This document shows, one piece after another, positions 31,786-42,275 of a stretch of DNA of 42,275 bases. The DNA is from a bacterium. Its GTDB lineage: Bacteria > Patescibacteria > JAEDAM01 > Absconditabacterales > Absconditicoccaceae. The notes under the pieces are model-generated. The model searched no databases and was not told the DNA's origin. It was given only the letters and a program-made list of their open reading frames with translations. Position 1 is the first letter of the stretch; every line of letters starts with the position of its first letter. The stretch is from NCBI GenBank assembly GCA_017453665.1, contig JAFTEM010000018.1, positions 1 to 42,275 of the forward strand. Reading direction: 5' to 3'. A program made the position numbers and the translations under genes.

Positions 31786-34700
31786 ATGACAGTAAAAGAA
31801 CAGTTGACTACTGATAAATACGAGGTAGTATCATCAAATCCTGAGAATTCTGAACAAGTAGATGATGAGTCTAGAGCAGAGTTATTATCACTTATTGAAA
31901 GTAATTCAGAGGATATTATCTGAAAGAAAAAACTTGAAAAAAATCTTAGAAAAAGCTTTCAAGAACTTTTTAGATGAATGAAAACTTCAGATATTACTGA
32001 AATGTTACAAAGTGCAGATATGTCTCAATGAGATAAAGAAGCACTTATCATGCTTTCAGAAAAGTATTATAATGAATTATCTGATGTGGATAGAAATACT
32101 AGTTATGATGTATATTCAGCTCAAAAAGAAGCATTTGAGCGTGAGTTAAATCAAGCGCAAAGAGATTTGGATTATCTAAAGATGGGAATTAATGCACAAA
32201 TTAATTATAATCTAGAAAATCTTAGAGCTACTACAGATCAGACAATCTCAAATCAAGAAGCTCTTTTAACGCCAGAGACACCAACTGTGTTAAATGAACC
32301 ATCTATTACGGAATGAGAAATGAAGGTAATGGAAGATATCTTAAACGGAAAAGATCTCTTATGAGAAAAACTTACGAGTGATGAAAGAAAACTAAGACGT
32401 GAATTCTATAATGCAATTAAGGTACTTAGAAAAAAATGAGATTTTGCTATTTCATTAAGAGAAGTACTAAGAGTTTTTTACAATGAAGGAATCCAATTAA
32501 GACACGGTAATCCTGATTGGAATACCCTATTTAAAAAGTCAACAAAAGAAATTGATGCATGAAGAAATACGTGGGATAATTCACAAATAGATACCCTAAA
32601 TAAAGGATATGATGCTTTTGTAGCTGCTCATAAATGAGAAGCTTCTCTTTATAGATGGGGACTTGTTATTGGAAGTATAGAAAGAGGAGTATTAAGTGAA
32701 TGAAAAAACTTAGAAACTGTATATACAGAAAATTTAAATCAACCAATTTCTAAAAGTGAAAGAAAAGCAGGAGTAAGAACAGCAAGAGAAGAATTTGAAG
32801 CGCTTAGTCCTGATAAAAATGCATGGATGGACCAATACTTACAAGAACATCAAGATGAGATAGCTGCTAAACAACAAGAATGGCGTGATTACTGACGTAC
32901 AGGTCCAGAAGTTAATGCTATGACTAGAGACTATCTTGAAAGTAGATATAATAAAAGACGAAAAGATCATGTAAAAGAAATGGAAAAGCTTTGAGTACAA
33001 GAAGCAGATATCTGAAAATTTAGAAAATTAGTTGGTGATTTAGAATCAGATCAAAATAAATCATGGCAAGATAAATTATTTGCATTGTTAACTGATACTA
33101 ACTTTGATGGAATGAGGAATCATCTCGACGGACAAGGAACAAAGAGATGACTTCAAGTTGACCAATCATTACATACAGCAATGGAACATTGAAAAACTCC
33201 AGAAGAAATTATGGCAAATATTGCAGATTATCTAGAAGGATCATTTTGATTTAAGATTCCAGGAGATCCTAAAACACTAGAAGATTTCTATAAATGGATG
33301 AGTGCAGATATTTTGAATGCAAAAAAAATACAAAATGCTTTAATGAATTCTCCAGCAGATGCACTAGATATTATGACCGATGGTAGAAAAGCTCTAGGTA
33401 GAACTCTAGAAAAGAGAAATGGTATTAATCAAGAAATGCAAGAAAAAATTAGAGCCAAATTAGAAACTATGGATGGTATTAAAGACCTTCCAGAAGCAAC
33501 AAGAGAGTCTATAATGGCTAGTACAGCATCTCATCTTCAATCTAAAATTGAGCAAAGAGGTGTAAATGCTAATGAAAACGGTCTATGAGTAGGAGTTGGA
33601 GTTCCATTGGATCAAATTTTGAATGGTTTAGATTTTAATTTAGTGGCATGATCAACATTAGATGGAACGCCATATGTTTGAGTAGAACTTGCATGGAATA
33701 CAAATATCCTTAGTTGGAAGACGGGATCTATTAATTGAGGAATTAAAGCATGAACAAACCTAGGAGTTATCCCTGTATATGGAGCTAGATTAGGTTTTGA
33801 TCAAGATTTGAACCTCAAACAAGTGTTAGGTGATATCGACCCACACTCTTTGAAAACACTTAATATTGGAGGAAATGTAACAATGATTGGAGCATTACCT
33901 TCTTGGGGATTGTCAGCTTGATTTAGTAATGACCAATTAAAAGGTATTGAAAAACAATACAATAAGTTAAATAAAATGATATGAAAATTAGTAACTAACG
34001 CATTAAAAGAAATAGGAGAAGAAACTGATATTAATAAACAAAAAGAAATCGTAAATAGATTCTTATCAAAAGAATATAAAAATGCAGATAAAGAAAGCTT
34101 AGCACAAGCAACAGAAAATATTGTAGCAGCAATTAGACAAACATTAGAGGCTGGTATAAAACCAGAAGAAGCTGCCAATGTAATAAGTGATTGGTATGCA
34201 GAAAGCTGGAAAAATAATGCAATTAACGGATTATCTACATCATGGAAAATTTCATGAGCTTCTGTTTGAGTTCAATTTTTAGCAGGATTCTTCCCTATTG
34301 CTACATTATGAGTAACGTTAACAAGATACAAGAATAAAGCTTTTGTTGATGATGAAGCTAGTAGACAAGAGCGTAGACAAAAGATAGAAAATGGTATTTG
34401 AAACGAAACAGCAGAATTTAGTGAAGAAAGTTTCCAAAAGATTCATAACCAATTAAAAGAGGCTGGAGTTCTTATTAATGGAGAAATCTTTCAACTTAAT
34501 GCAGACAAAACGGTTTCATTTTCTCAATCACTTATTAATAAGCCAGGACTCACAGTAATGATTAGAAAAGATTTAGCATGATATTTAACAGCTAAAGAAG
34601 GTGTCATTACTTTACCAGCCGGTCTTTGATACCGTTTCTTGAAATCAATGGGAGCTACATGAACAACAATGGTATTAAATATTGGAGGAGATAAAAGTGA

Positions 34701-36504
34701 TTGAATGCAACCATTGAACGGTTCTACATTATGAGAATTTGTAGGTGAAAAAGACTATTTACAAGATCAATACATCACAGGATTAAGAGATAAACTTTCT
34801 GATTTATGAGAATTAGTAGATTGATATTCTATTAATGACGAATGACATCTTATGGATGCTCAATGAAATGATTTAGGAGCTCTTGATTCTAGTCATGGTA
34901 TGGAGATTATTAAAGGAGAAGAATGAGCTATTATTAGAATCACAGATAGACCATGACTTATTGTTCGTGAAGAACACCCTGTAGAAACAGATCAATTACC
35001 ACAACTTTGAGAATATATAGATGATGAAGCTATAGGAAGAGTAATTAGAGTAATTCGTAAGAAGAAAAGAGTGGTTCGTAAGAATTCTGGAAGAGCAAAT
35101 GCAATTGCTAAAGATAGCTACATCACCCAAGGACCTTGAGGAATGGAAACTGCTAAACGAGATGAAAAATATGGTCAACGTTTTTTCCCATCAGAAGACG
35201 GAAAGTATTATGTTTCTGGAGATGGAGAACATTGGTATAGAAAAGAAGAGCCATGAAAGATTTATTGAAAAGAAACATTGCCAAAATGAGTAAAAGTTAA
35301 CTGGTCAGAATATGGTTATATTTCAGCACCTAAATGAGAAATCGCTAATTCACAAGAAGAATATGATTATGTTCCAGCATTTTTATCAGAACTATGAGGT
35401 TTCTATAAGAATTCTAAAGAATATAATGAAGCATATATAGGAGCAGCTAAAGAAGTTGCTAAGATGTTAAAATGAGAACCAGATTGTGCTAAAGTATTAG
35501 AATGATTAGAAACAGTTACAGTTGATGGTAAAGAAGTATTTAAAAATCCTGAAGTAGCATATCAAATTATCGATAAATTAAAAGCTGTTTTCGCAACGAT
35601 TGACGATAGTAGAAAAGACTCAAAAGCAGATATCGATCATTTGGTTGGTGATAGAGATAGAAGATGGAAAAGAAATCATAAAGGATTATGAGTATTAGAG
35701 AGTTTTAGTGAATGAAAAATTAAGCTCGATTATACAAAAATTACAGATCAATTAACTGATTTTAGTCCAAAATTGAAAGAAAATCTTATCTGATTTACAG
35801 CTTTCTATAGAAGTGGATTACAGCAAGAAGCTAAATGATTATCATTAACTTCTATTTGACAAACAAGAGTGTTAGGAGATACTGTTCCAGTTCCAGAAGA
35901 TCAAAGAGAGGCAGTAATTGATTGGATTAAATGAAATATGGAGAGGGTTGCTAATACTCCACAAGGAGATTTAATCATCAAAATGATTGGTAAAATTGAT
36001 GGTCAATATCTTGGAAAAGATAAATTACCAGCACTTTTAAGAGATGGATTTGTATATGTTTGAGAAAAAATTGTAAGAATTACATTAAATCCAGTAATGT
36101 ATCTTTTAGCTGAATGTGGTAATGAATCTATTGGTCTAGAAGTTGGAAATGTTACTATAGAACAACCACCAACATGATCTTATGAAGAATATAAAAAAGG
36201 AGCATTAAGTCTTAATTATGAAGAAACTACAGCACAAGCAAGTGTTGATAGAAGTGACTTCTCTGTTGCTGTTGCTGTTGGTGGTTGAAAAAAGGATGGA
36301 GACGGTGGTGAACCAGAAAATCCAGATGAACCAGATAATCCAGACGGAGATCAACGGAAAGATTGAGATGTGGAATCCTGAACGACTCAATGATGAGAGT
36401 GAGATACAACATGATGAACAGGTTCTTGAACAGATTCATGAACATGAACTGGCGGAACGTCAGACACAACGGATTGATGGACTCCATGAAGATGACATAA
36501 ATAA
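31786..36504 (+). CDS. Giant protein, tandem paralog A (1572 aa)
   Basis: A single 1572-codon frame (TGA as Gly, more than 60) from ATG 31786 to TAA 36502-36504. No signal peptide. Order: acidic helical N-terminus with coiled-coil stretches (to about residue 480), a helical segment shared with paralog B (EALSPDKNAWMDQYLQEHQD, LTDTNFDGMRNHLD), an alternating Gly-rich beta region around 600-715 (GVGVGVPLDQILNGLDFNLV, GVELAWNTNILSWKTGSING), more helical/beta domains, a conserved AYQIIDKLKAVFATIDDSRK motif (about 1264), YLLAECGNESIGLEVGNV (about 1440), and a C-terminal Pro/Asp/Asn then Gly/Thr/Ser/Asp tail. The last 47 sense codons contain 13 TGA. I do not recognise the family. The beta region could be barrel- or fibre-like, but this is inference. 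Confidence 0.8.
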
Positions 36505-36508
36505 TAAT

Positions 36509-36537
36509 AAATCCACACTGAATGTGTGGATTTTTAT
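36509..36537 (+). terminator. Terminator after giant paralog A
   Basis: AAATCCACAC (36509-36518) pairs with GTGTGGATTT (36524-36533), loop TGAAT, followed by a T-rich stretch. Confidence 0.85.
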
Positions 36538-36657
36538 TATATCATTTTTTTAAAAAAAGAGAAGATGAAAGTTTCGCTATATTTATTCAATAATTGAGAT
36601 ATTTTTTTTAGAGAATATACTTGATGTGAGGAATTTTAATTTTTAGTAACAGTTTTT

Positions 36658-36933
36658 ATGAGCAAAAAAGATTACGTCTTAACATTCCTAGATAAAGTAA
36701 AGGATTTTTGGGAACCTGCTAGATGATTCTCTGTTTTAATAAGATACAATATTCTAAATGATGAACAGATTGATACGATTTTTTCTGTATTCAAAGATGT
36801 TGTAAAATCTTCATCTAATGAACAGAAGAAATGGAAAATTCAAAGAGCTATTAATGCAGCGGAAGAAATTAGAAATAAGGAAGAGAACCTTTCTATCTTA
36901 AACCAAAATTTAGATAAAATATTAAATGAGTAA
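36658..36933 (+). CDS. Small helical protein between the giant paralogs
   Basis: 91 aa with a single TGA-coded Gly (EPARGFSVLIRYNIL). Charged, mainly helical, with segments DYVLTFLDKVKDFW and KKWKIQRAINAAEEIRNKEE. No signal peptide or membrane segment. Family not recognised. It lies 124 bases after the terminator of paralog A and 41 bases before paralog B, close enough for co-transcription with B, so it may be a chaperone-like or regulatory partner; that is inference. Confidence 0.65.
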
Positions 36934-36974
36934 CAAAATTTATTATATTCTTTTATAATGTAATTGTATTAAAA

Positions 36975-39900
36975 ATGACAAGTGTAGATCTATTAGTAAG
37001 ATGAAATGCCGCAGAACTAAATGGGGAAAATCTTGTAAACTGAGAAAAAGTAGATGTAGATATAGAATCACAAGAAGAGCTAAAAGCATTTATTGAGAAT
37101 TTCGCAGACAATTTAACGTGAACAAAAGAAGAGCTAAAGGGAGAAAGAGCTAAGGAAACGAAAGAACAAAAACAATTGAGAAAGAATTTAGAAAAAAGAT
37201 TGAATAAATCATTGAGGGCGATTTTTTCAAGTAAAGAATTTAATATCCAAGATATGAAACAATTTGTTTCTTGATTATGAGAAAAAGAAAGACAGGCGGT
37301 GTTGGTTCTATTAAAAGAATATAAATGAGTATATTCGGATGGGATTGATGATTCATCATTATATCAAGAAAAGATTCAAGAATATAATGAAATTATTTCA
37401 GGGATTCAGAGAGAACTTCATGCTTTGCAAACAGAAATTTTATGAGAACATGCTGCATATCAAGAAACTAGTGTATTAGATGTTAATAGAAAATGAATTT
37501 CTCAAATAGAAAAAAGAAGGGGACAACTTGAAAGAGCATGAAATATAGACGCTTCACAGGGAATTTGACAAGATGTTATTACAAATACAGATATGAAAGC
37601 ATTAGATCTAATGTTAAATGGGAAGTGAATGGCATTAGAGTGAAGATTTTCTTGAAAAGAAAAAGATTATAGGCGTGATTTTAAAAAATTTATTACATTA
37701 TTACAGGAAAATACTGGGCTTTCATTCAAATGAGCTTTGGAAAAAATGAGAGATTTGGTTATTACTGGTACTCATCCAAATCTAAATCCAGATTGGGACG
37801 AAGAGTTTCCTAAAAAAGAAGCTTGAGAAAAGTGGTCATACAAAGAAAAGAAAAAATTGGCAGATGGTTTGATTGCGTATTTTGATGCACATCAAACACC
37901 AACAGAAGAAACAATAAGATGGAATACAATAATTTCTACAATAGAAACAAAGGTATTAAACCAATGATTATCTTTGTCAGATACTTATCAATCATCACTC
38001 AATGCTGAAATTTCAAAAAAGGAAAGAAAACAATGAATAGCAATGGCTAGAGAACAGTTCGAGGCGCTTAGCCCAGATTCAAAAGCATGGATTGATCAAT
38101 ACTTAAAAGAACACCAAGCTGAGATAGCAGCTAAACAACAAGAATGGCACGATGCATGATATACGAATATAAGTAAATTAACAAGGGACTATCTAGAAAG
38201 TCAATATAATCATAGATGGAAAAATCATTTAAAAGAACTAAAAAAACAATGAATACAAGAAAGTGATCTTTGAAAATATAGCTTTTTAGTTGATGCTATA
38301 AAAGAAAAATCTGTTCAAGATAAAATATTGGCTCTTATGACAGACACTAATTTTGACGGAATGAGGAACCATTTAGATTCCTTTGGCCTTAGAACGTGAT
38401 TGGCTGTTCATGCAGCATTTTTAGAGGCGTTACAAGAAATAAGTGGCGATGAATGATTGTCTCAGATAATTGAGAACATTGTTAAATATATGGAGCAAAG
38501 AGAACCAGGAGTGTTTGGAGGTGTAGATGTATCAACACCAGAAAATTTTTCAAATTGGCTTGCTTCTGATATAATTCATGCGAGAAAGCTCCAGTCAACT
38601 ATGTTTGATTCTCCAGCTGATCCAATTAAAATTATGTTGTTTTGAACGGAAGCATTAAAGAAGACGATAGAAAGTACATGAGATTATATGTCAAGTAATG
38701 AAGAATTATCTCAAATTATAAAGCTTGCAAACCAAGATAATTCTAAATTGAAAATCATTAAAGATGAAATTGAAGATACTAACTTAAAAAGCAATTTTGA
38801 TTCAATCATATGAAAGATAAAATGATTGGCAGCTTCAACCGGAAACGGAGAAAGCATTAAAATTTCCTCTGATGAGGCAACTATTGTTAAATTATTAGTC
38901 TTAGAAGATGATAGCCTCGATAATAGACAAAAAAGAGAGTTGATGGCTTCTATAAACAGAAGAATTGATGTAGAAGAAGTTGCAAGAGGAGTTCAAGAAA
39001 AAATAGATTCTGAATTTAGTGATATCTTATCTCCAGCTGAAAGAGAATCTTTACAGGCAACATTGTCAGACCTATTACTTGGGGCCATGAAAGAACAACC
39101 AACAAATGTTGATGTAAACGGTTTGTGATTATGATTAGCTGTTTCTCTAGACTCAATTTTAAAATGACTAAATTTAACACTAGGTGTATGAGCATCTAAA
39201 GGAGAAGACGTAATTCCTTATTTATGAGTAGGTTTATCGTGGAATACAAATATTGTGCATTGGAAATGATGACGTCTTACAGCATGAGTTTTTTGAAAAA
39301 TTTGAGCAAATGCAGATGACCCAATGGCCGTTATTCCAATTGTATGAGTCAGAACAGGAATCGAGCTAAATAATGAATGAAGCATTGTTAATAACTTGAG
39401 ATGAAAATCTAAAAAAACAGTATCATTCTGAGTAAATGCTTCTATAATTTGAGTAATCCCTTCATACGGTGCATCAATTTGAGTAGATAATAGCAAATTA
39501 GAATGAATTAATGATCAATATAATATTTTATTTAAAGATATGGAATGAATTATCTATTCAATATTGACAAATAAAGATTTTATAGCAGGTAATGATGAAG
39601 AAAAAATAAGTAAAATAAAATCTATACTTTCTGATAGATTTAAAAAAGCTTCAGAAGAAGATTTAAATGCGGCTGCAGATAAGATTATGAGTGCACTTAG
39701 ATGTACTCGATGATTATGAGCACAGAAAAATGAGAGTTTGGATCCAAGAGCTGTTTCAAAAATTATATGAGAAACATATGCAAAATCATGGAGAAATAAT
39801 GAAGTTCGTTGATTAAGCACAAATCTTCATATTTCAGGTGGATCAATAGGTATTCAATTCATAGCATGATTTATTCCAGTTCCTTCTTGGGCATTAACAT

Positions 39901-41777
39901 TTGAGAAATATAGGAAAGCGGTAACAGTTGATGATGCTGAGTCACTAGCAAGAGAAAGACAAAGAATAGATTATGGTTATTGAAATGAAGTAGTTGACAG
40001 ATCAACATTCTTTTCTAGTGTAAATGTTCATTTAAAAAATGCATGAATATTATGAGAAACAGAAAAATGATTAGAAGAGCAAAATTGATTCATCGTTGTC
40101 CCTAGTTATTTAACACAGAAAATATGATTAGATATTTCTATAGCAAAATCTCTTGTTGAAAATTATATTAAAAAGGATGAACAAGGAAATTTTTTGTTCC
40201 CTAAATCATTAACCTACAGATTTTTAAAAGCAGATAGAGCAAAGGGGGCAAAAAACATTATAAACATAGGAACAAATATTTGAACTGAAAGTTCTGTCAA
40301 ATTGACGATTGATACGGAACAATCACAAGAACTGCTTGATTATGATACAGAACAATATTTTAGATCGCTTGAAAGGAAAATTTCAGCATTGGGATTCAAA
40401 AATTTACAAATTAGAAAAGGAAAGATTGTTGTAGATGGAAAGGATTATCCATTACAAAAGAATCAATGAGTGAAATTAACAGTCGAGAATGATAATGTTA
40501 TAGAGGTGGAATTTATTCCTAATTCAAAAGATATTTCTGTAGTACATAAGGAGGCGATTAAAACAGCTGATACAGAAAATTTATTAGTAGATACGTATTT
40601 TACACCAACTGTATTGGCTGATATAAGAAATAGTTGATGGACATGAGATTTAAGAGAAATTTGAGCATTTTATGCCAATACCTCTGTTAAAAAACATGAT
40701 TATATCGCTATTGCAGAAGATTTTGAAAATCATTTTAAAAATAATGCTCATTTTGATGATATACGCAAAGCATTAGAAGTAAATGATGGTAATTTTAAAG
40801 ATAAACAGTTGGCTTACCAAATTATTGATAGATTAAAAGCTGTATTTGCGACAATTGATGATAATAGAAAAGATACCAAGACTCATTTGACAACTACAGT
40901 AAGATGAAGAGAATCAAGATTTACCCATTCAGAAGGTGTAATTGGATATTATACATGAATCTCAGCACTTAACGGATTAAAATATTCAAATTTTATACCA
41001 GAAGATGTAACACCTCAAGACAAACCTAATTTGGTTGGTTTTACGGCATTTTATAGATGAAATGCTGCTTGAGGTTTCGATGATGCAAGAGGAATGTCAA
41101 TGACCGCGATTGGACAAACTTCTGTCTTATGAGATGTCATTCAATTCCCAAATGAAGATCAAAGTATAGCAGCAAAAAACTGGATAATTGAGAGATTAAC
41201 AGAGAATGGAACATCTAATGAGGTTGAACGCCAAATTTTATCATCGAAACTTTGACCAGTAGTTGATGCCGATTGTGTATGAAAATATGAGGGATTAGAT
41301 GGCAATAAATTATGAAAAGAAGCAATGAAAACTTTGTTGTCTACTTGAGAAGTGACATTAGAGCCAACTGAGTGAAATGAAAGCTTAGGAAAAAAGATAA
41401 TTAAATTAAATGCAACACCTGTAATGTATTTTTTGGCAGAATGTGGTAATGAATCTATAGGTATAGATTTAGGAGAATTTACAATTTCAGATGAAGCTCA
41501 AGATGCAAGTGCAGAAGAAGGTCTGTACTATAGAAATTTATCATGATGAACAACATCTCTCGTAACAGATGCTAATAGATTCTCTGTATCGTGAGTTATT
41601 CCTTTAGGCCCACAGAAGGGTGAAGAAGAATGGCATGATTGAGATGTAGAATCATGAACTACACATTGACCAGATGGAGATAATTGAGGAGTGTGAAATA
41701 ATTCATGATCTAGTTCTTGACCAGATGGAGATACAACAAACTGATCAACGCCTTGAAGAAATCACCATGGAAAATAA
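36975..41777 (+). CDS. Giant protein, tandem paralog B (1600 aa)
   Basis: A single 1600-codon frame with TGA as Gly, homologous to paralog A in the same domain order. Shared blocks: KAWIDQYLKEHQAEIAAKQQ, LMTDTNFDGMRNHLD, the Gly-rich beta block (SWNTNIVHWKGGRLTAGV, SFGVNASIIGVIPSYGASIG), AYQIIDRLKAVFATIDDNRK, GFTAFYR, IGQTSVLGD and MYFLAECGNESIGIDLG. N-terminal third diverges more, including coiled-coil stretches (KKERKQGIAMAREQFE). No signal peptide. The tail (41640-41774) has 9 TGA in 45 codons and ends STPGRNHHGK, similar to TPGRGHK in paralog A. TATAAT at 36954-36959 lies just upstream. Function unknown. Confidence 0.8.
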
Positions 41778-41801
41778 TTCTATTTATTTATGAAATAGAA
41801 A

Positions 41802-42275
41802 ATGAGGAAACCCAATATATATGTCTTATTAATATGTTCAATGTTGTATATAACATTGTGATTTTCTAATAAGATATCAGCATTGGAGTGATGAGCATGA
41901 AATATTTGATGAAGCTCAGTGTGGTTTGCGACACAAGAAGCATGAACAACGGCATTGACAAAAACACAATGTCCATGAGATTACAACAATGTTTCATTTT
42001 ATCTTAATTGAGATGCAGATTGAGATTGAGTTGTAGATATGGGACGTGAATGGTATTTGACAGATAATAGTGAATACCATTGAGAATGAAGCAAAGTTCG
42101 TAGGGGCGCATATCAGACAGTCCATGATGGATACGATCAATGAAGTTCTGTAAGGTATTATGTACCAGAAGATAGAATGTTAAAAGTATATAGATGAGGA
42201 CAGAAATATAGCCTAACGAATACATCTGTATGGTATAGAGCATCATCAGTATTCCCTTTAAATCAATGGGTAAGA
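41802..42275 (+). CDS. Secreted protein, cut by the window end
   Basis: 158 codons are visible with TGA as Gly, running off the window. The N-terminus MRKPNIYVLLICSMLYITLG reads as a Sec signal peptide, with cleavage probably near residue 28 (KISA). The mature part is Gly-rich (ALEGGAGNIGGSSVWFATQE) and then beta-type with aromatic residues (YNNVSFYLNGDADGDGVVDM, KVYRGGQKYSLTNTSVWYR). DADGDGVVDMG looks like a dockerin/EF-hand-type calcium loop. It follows paralog B by 24 bases, so may share its transcript. Family not recognised; possibly a surface partner of the giant proteins. Confidence 0.7.

Noticed and set aside
36227..36487. Minus and alternate plus frames over the 3' end of giant paralog A
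   Set aside because: They arise from the low-complexity glycine-rich tail; the main frame continues to TAA at 36502 and matches paralog B.

Overview
The window reads as a chromosome segment of an AT-rich, ultra-small bacterium of the Absconditabacteria (SR1) / Gracilibacteria (BD1-5) type. Almost every gene is cut into fragments under the standard code but becomes one long family-consistent frame when TGA is read as glycine (translation table 25). TGA falls on invariant glycines: the MurG GGGTGGH loop, the LigA TRGDG motif, the RarA Walker A, the MurC N-terminal loop. Genes end in TAA or TAG. I saw no tRNA, rRNA, CRISPR array, transposase or integrase. Shine-Dalgarno sequences are not obvious; many genes have a sigma70-like TATAAT or similar box 20-50 bases before the ATG.

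Layout. 1-6450: two large S-layer-like surface-protein genes (about 910 and 961 aa), homologous and convergent, ending in copies of the same hairpin; the 500-base gap between them holds palindromic repeats. Neither copy shows a signal peptide, and the first lacks a convincing start. 6540-9550: secE-nusG-(membrane protein)-rplK-rplA, with an L1-type regulatory hairpin before rplA. 9570-12860: an 883-aa membrane protein with a Thr/Ala linker, and a coiled-coil lipoprotein. 12875-14332 (minus): a P5/NPGN-like protein and a divergent deoxycytidylate-deaminase-like protein. 14496-15691: a secreted Thr/Gly/Ala-rich protein and a membrane protein. 15684-17888 (minus): ligA. 18026-20029: lipoprotein, DUF1846-like protein (minus), canonical dCMP deaminase. 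20046-23753 (minus): murC, murG, rarA. 23879-25207: small membrane protein, short SufB/SufD-like protein, unknown acidic protein. 25209-26282 (minus): WecA/MraY-type transferase. 26523-29225: gyrA. 29343-31574: polyprenyl sugar-phosphate transferase and an SLT-like lipoprotein. 31786-end: two giant tandem paralogs (1572 and 1600 aa) separated by a 91-aa protein, then a secreted protein cut by the window end.

The identifiable genes serve the cell envelope (SecE, MurC, MurG, WecA-like, sugar transferase, SLT-like, lipoproteins, S-layer-like cassettes), DNA maintenance (LigA, RarA, GyrA) and translation (NusG, L11, L1). The best candidates for undescribed biology are the inverted S-layer cassettes, which look like recombination partners or silent copies, and the giant-paralog locus with glycine-rich tails written largely in reassigned TGA codons.
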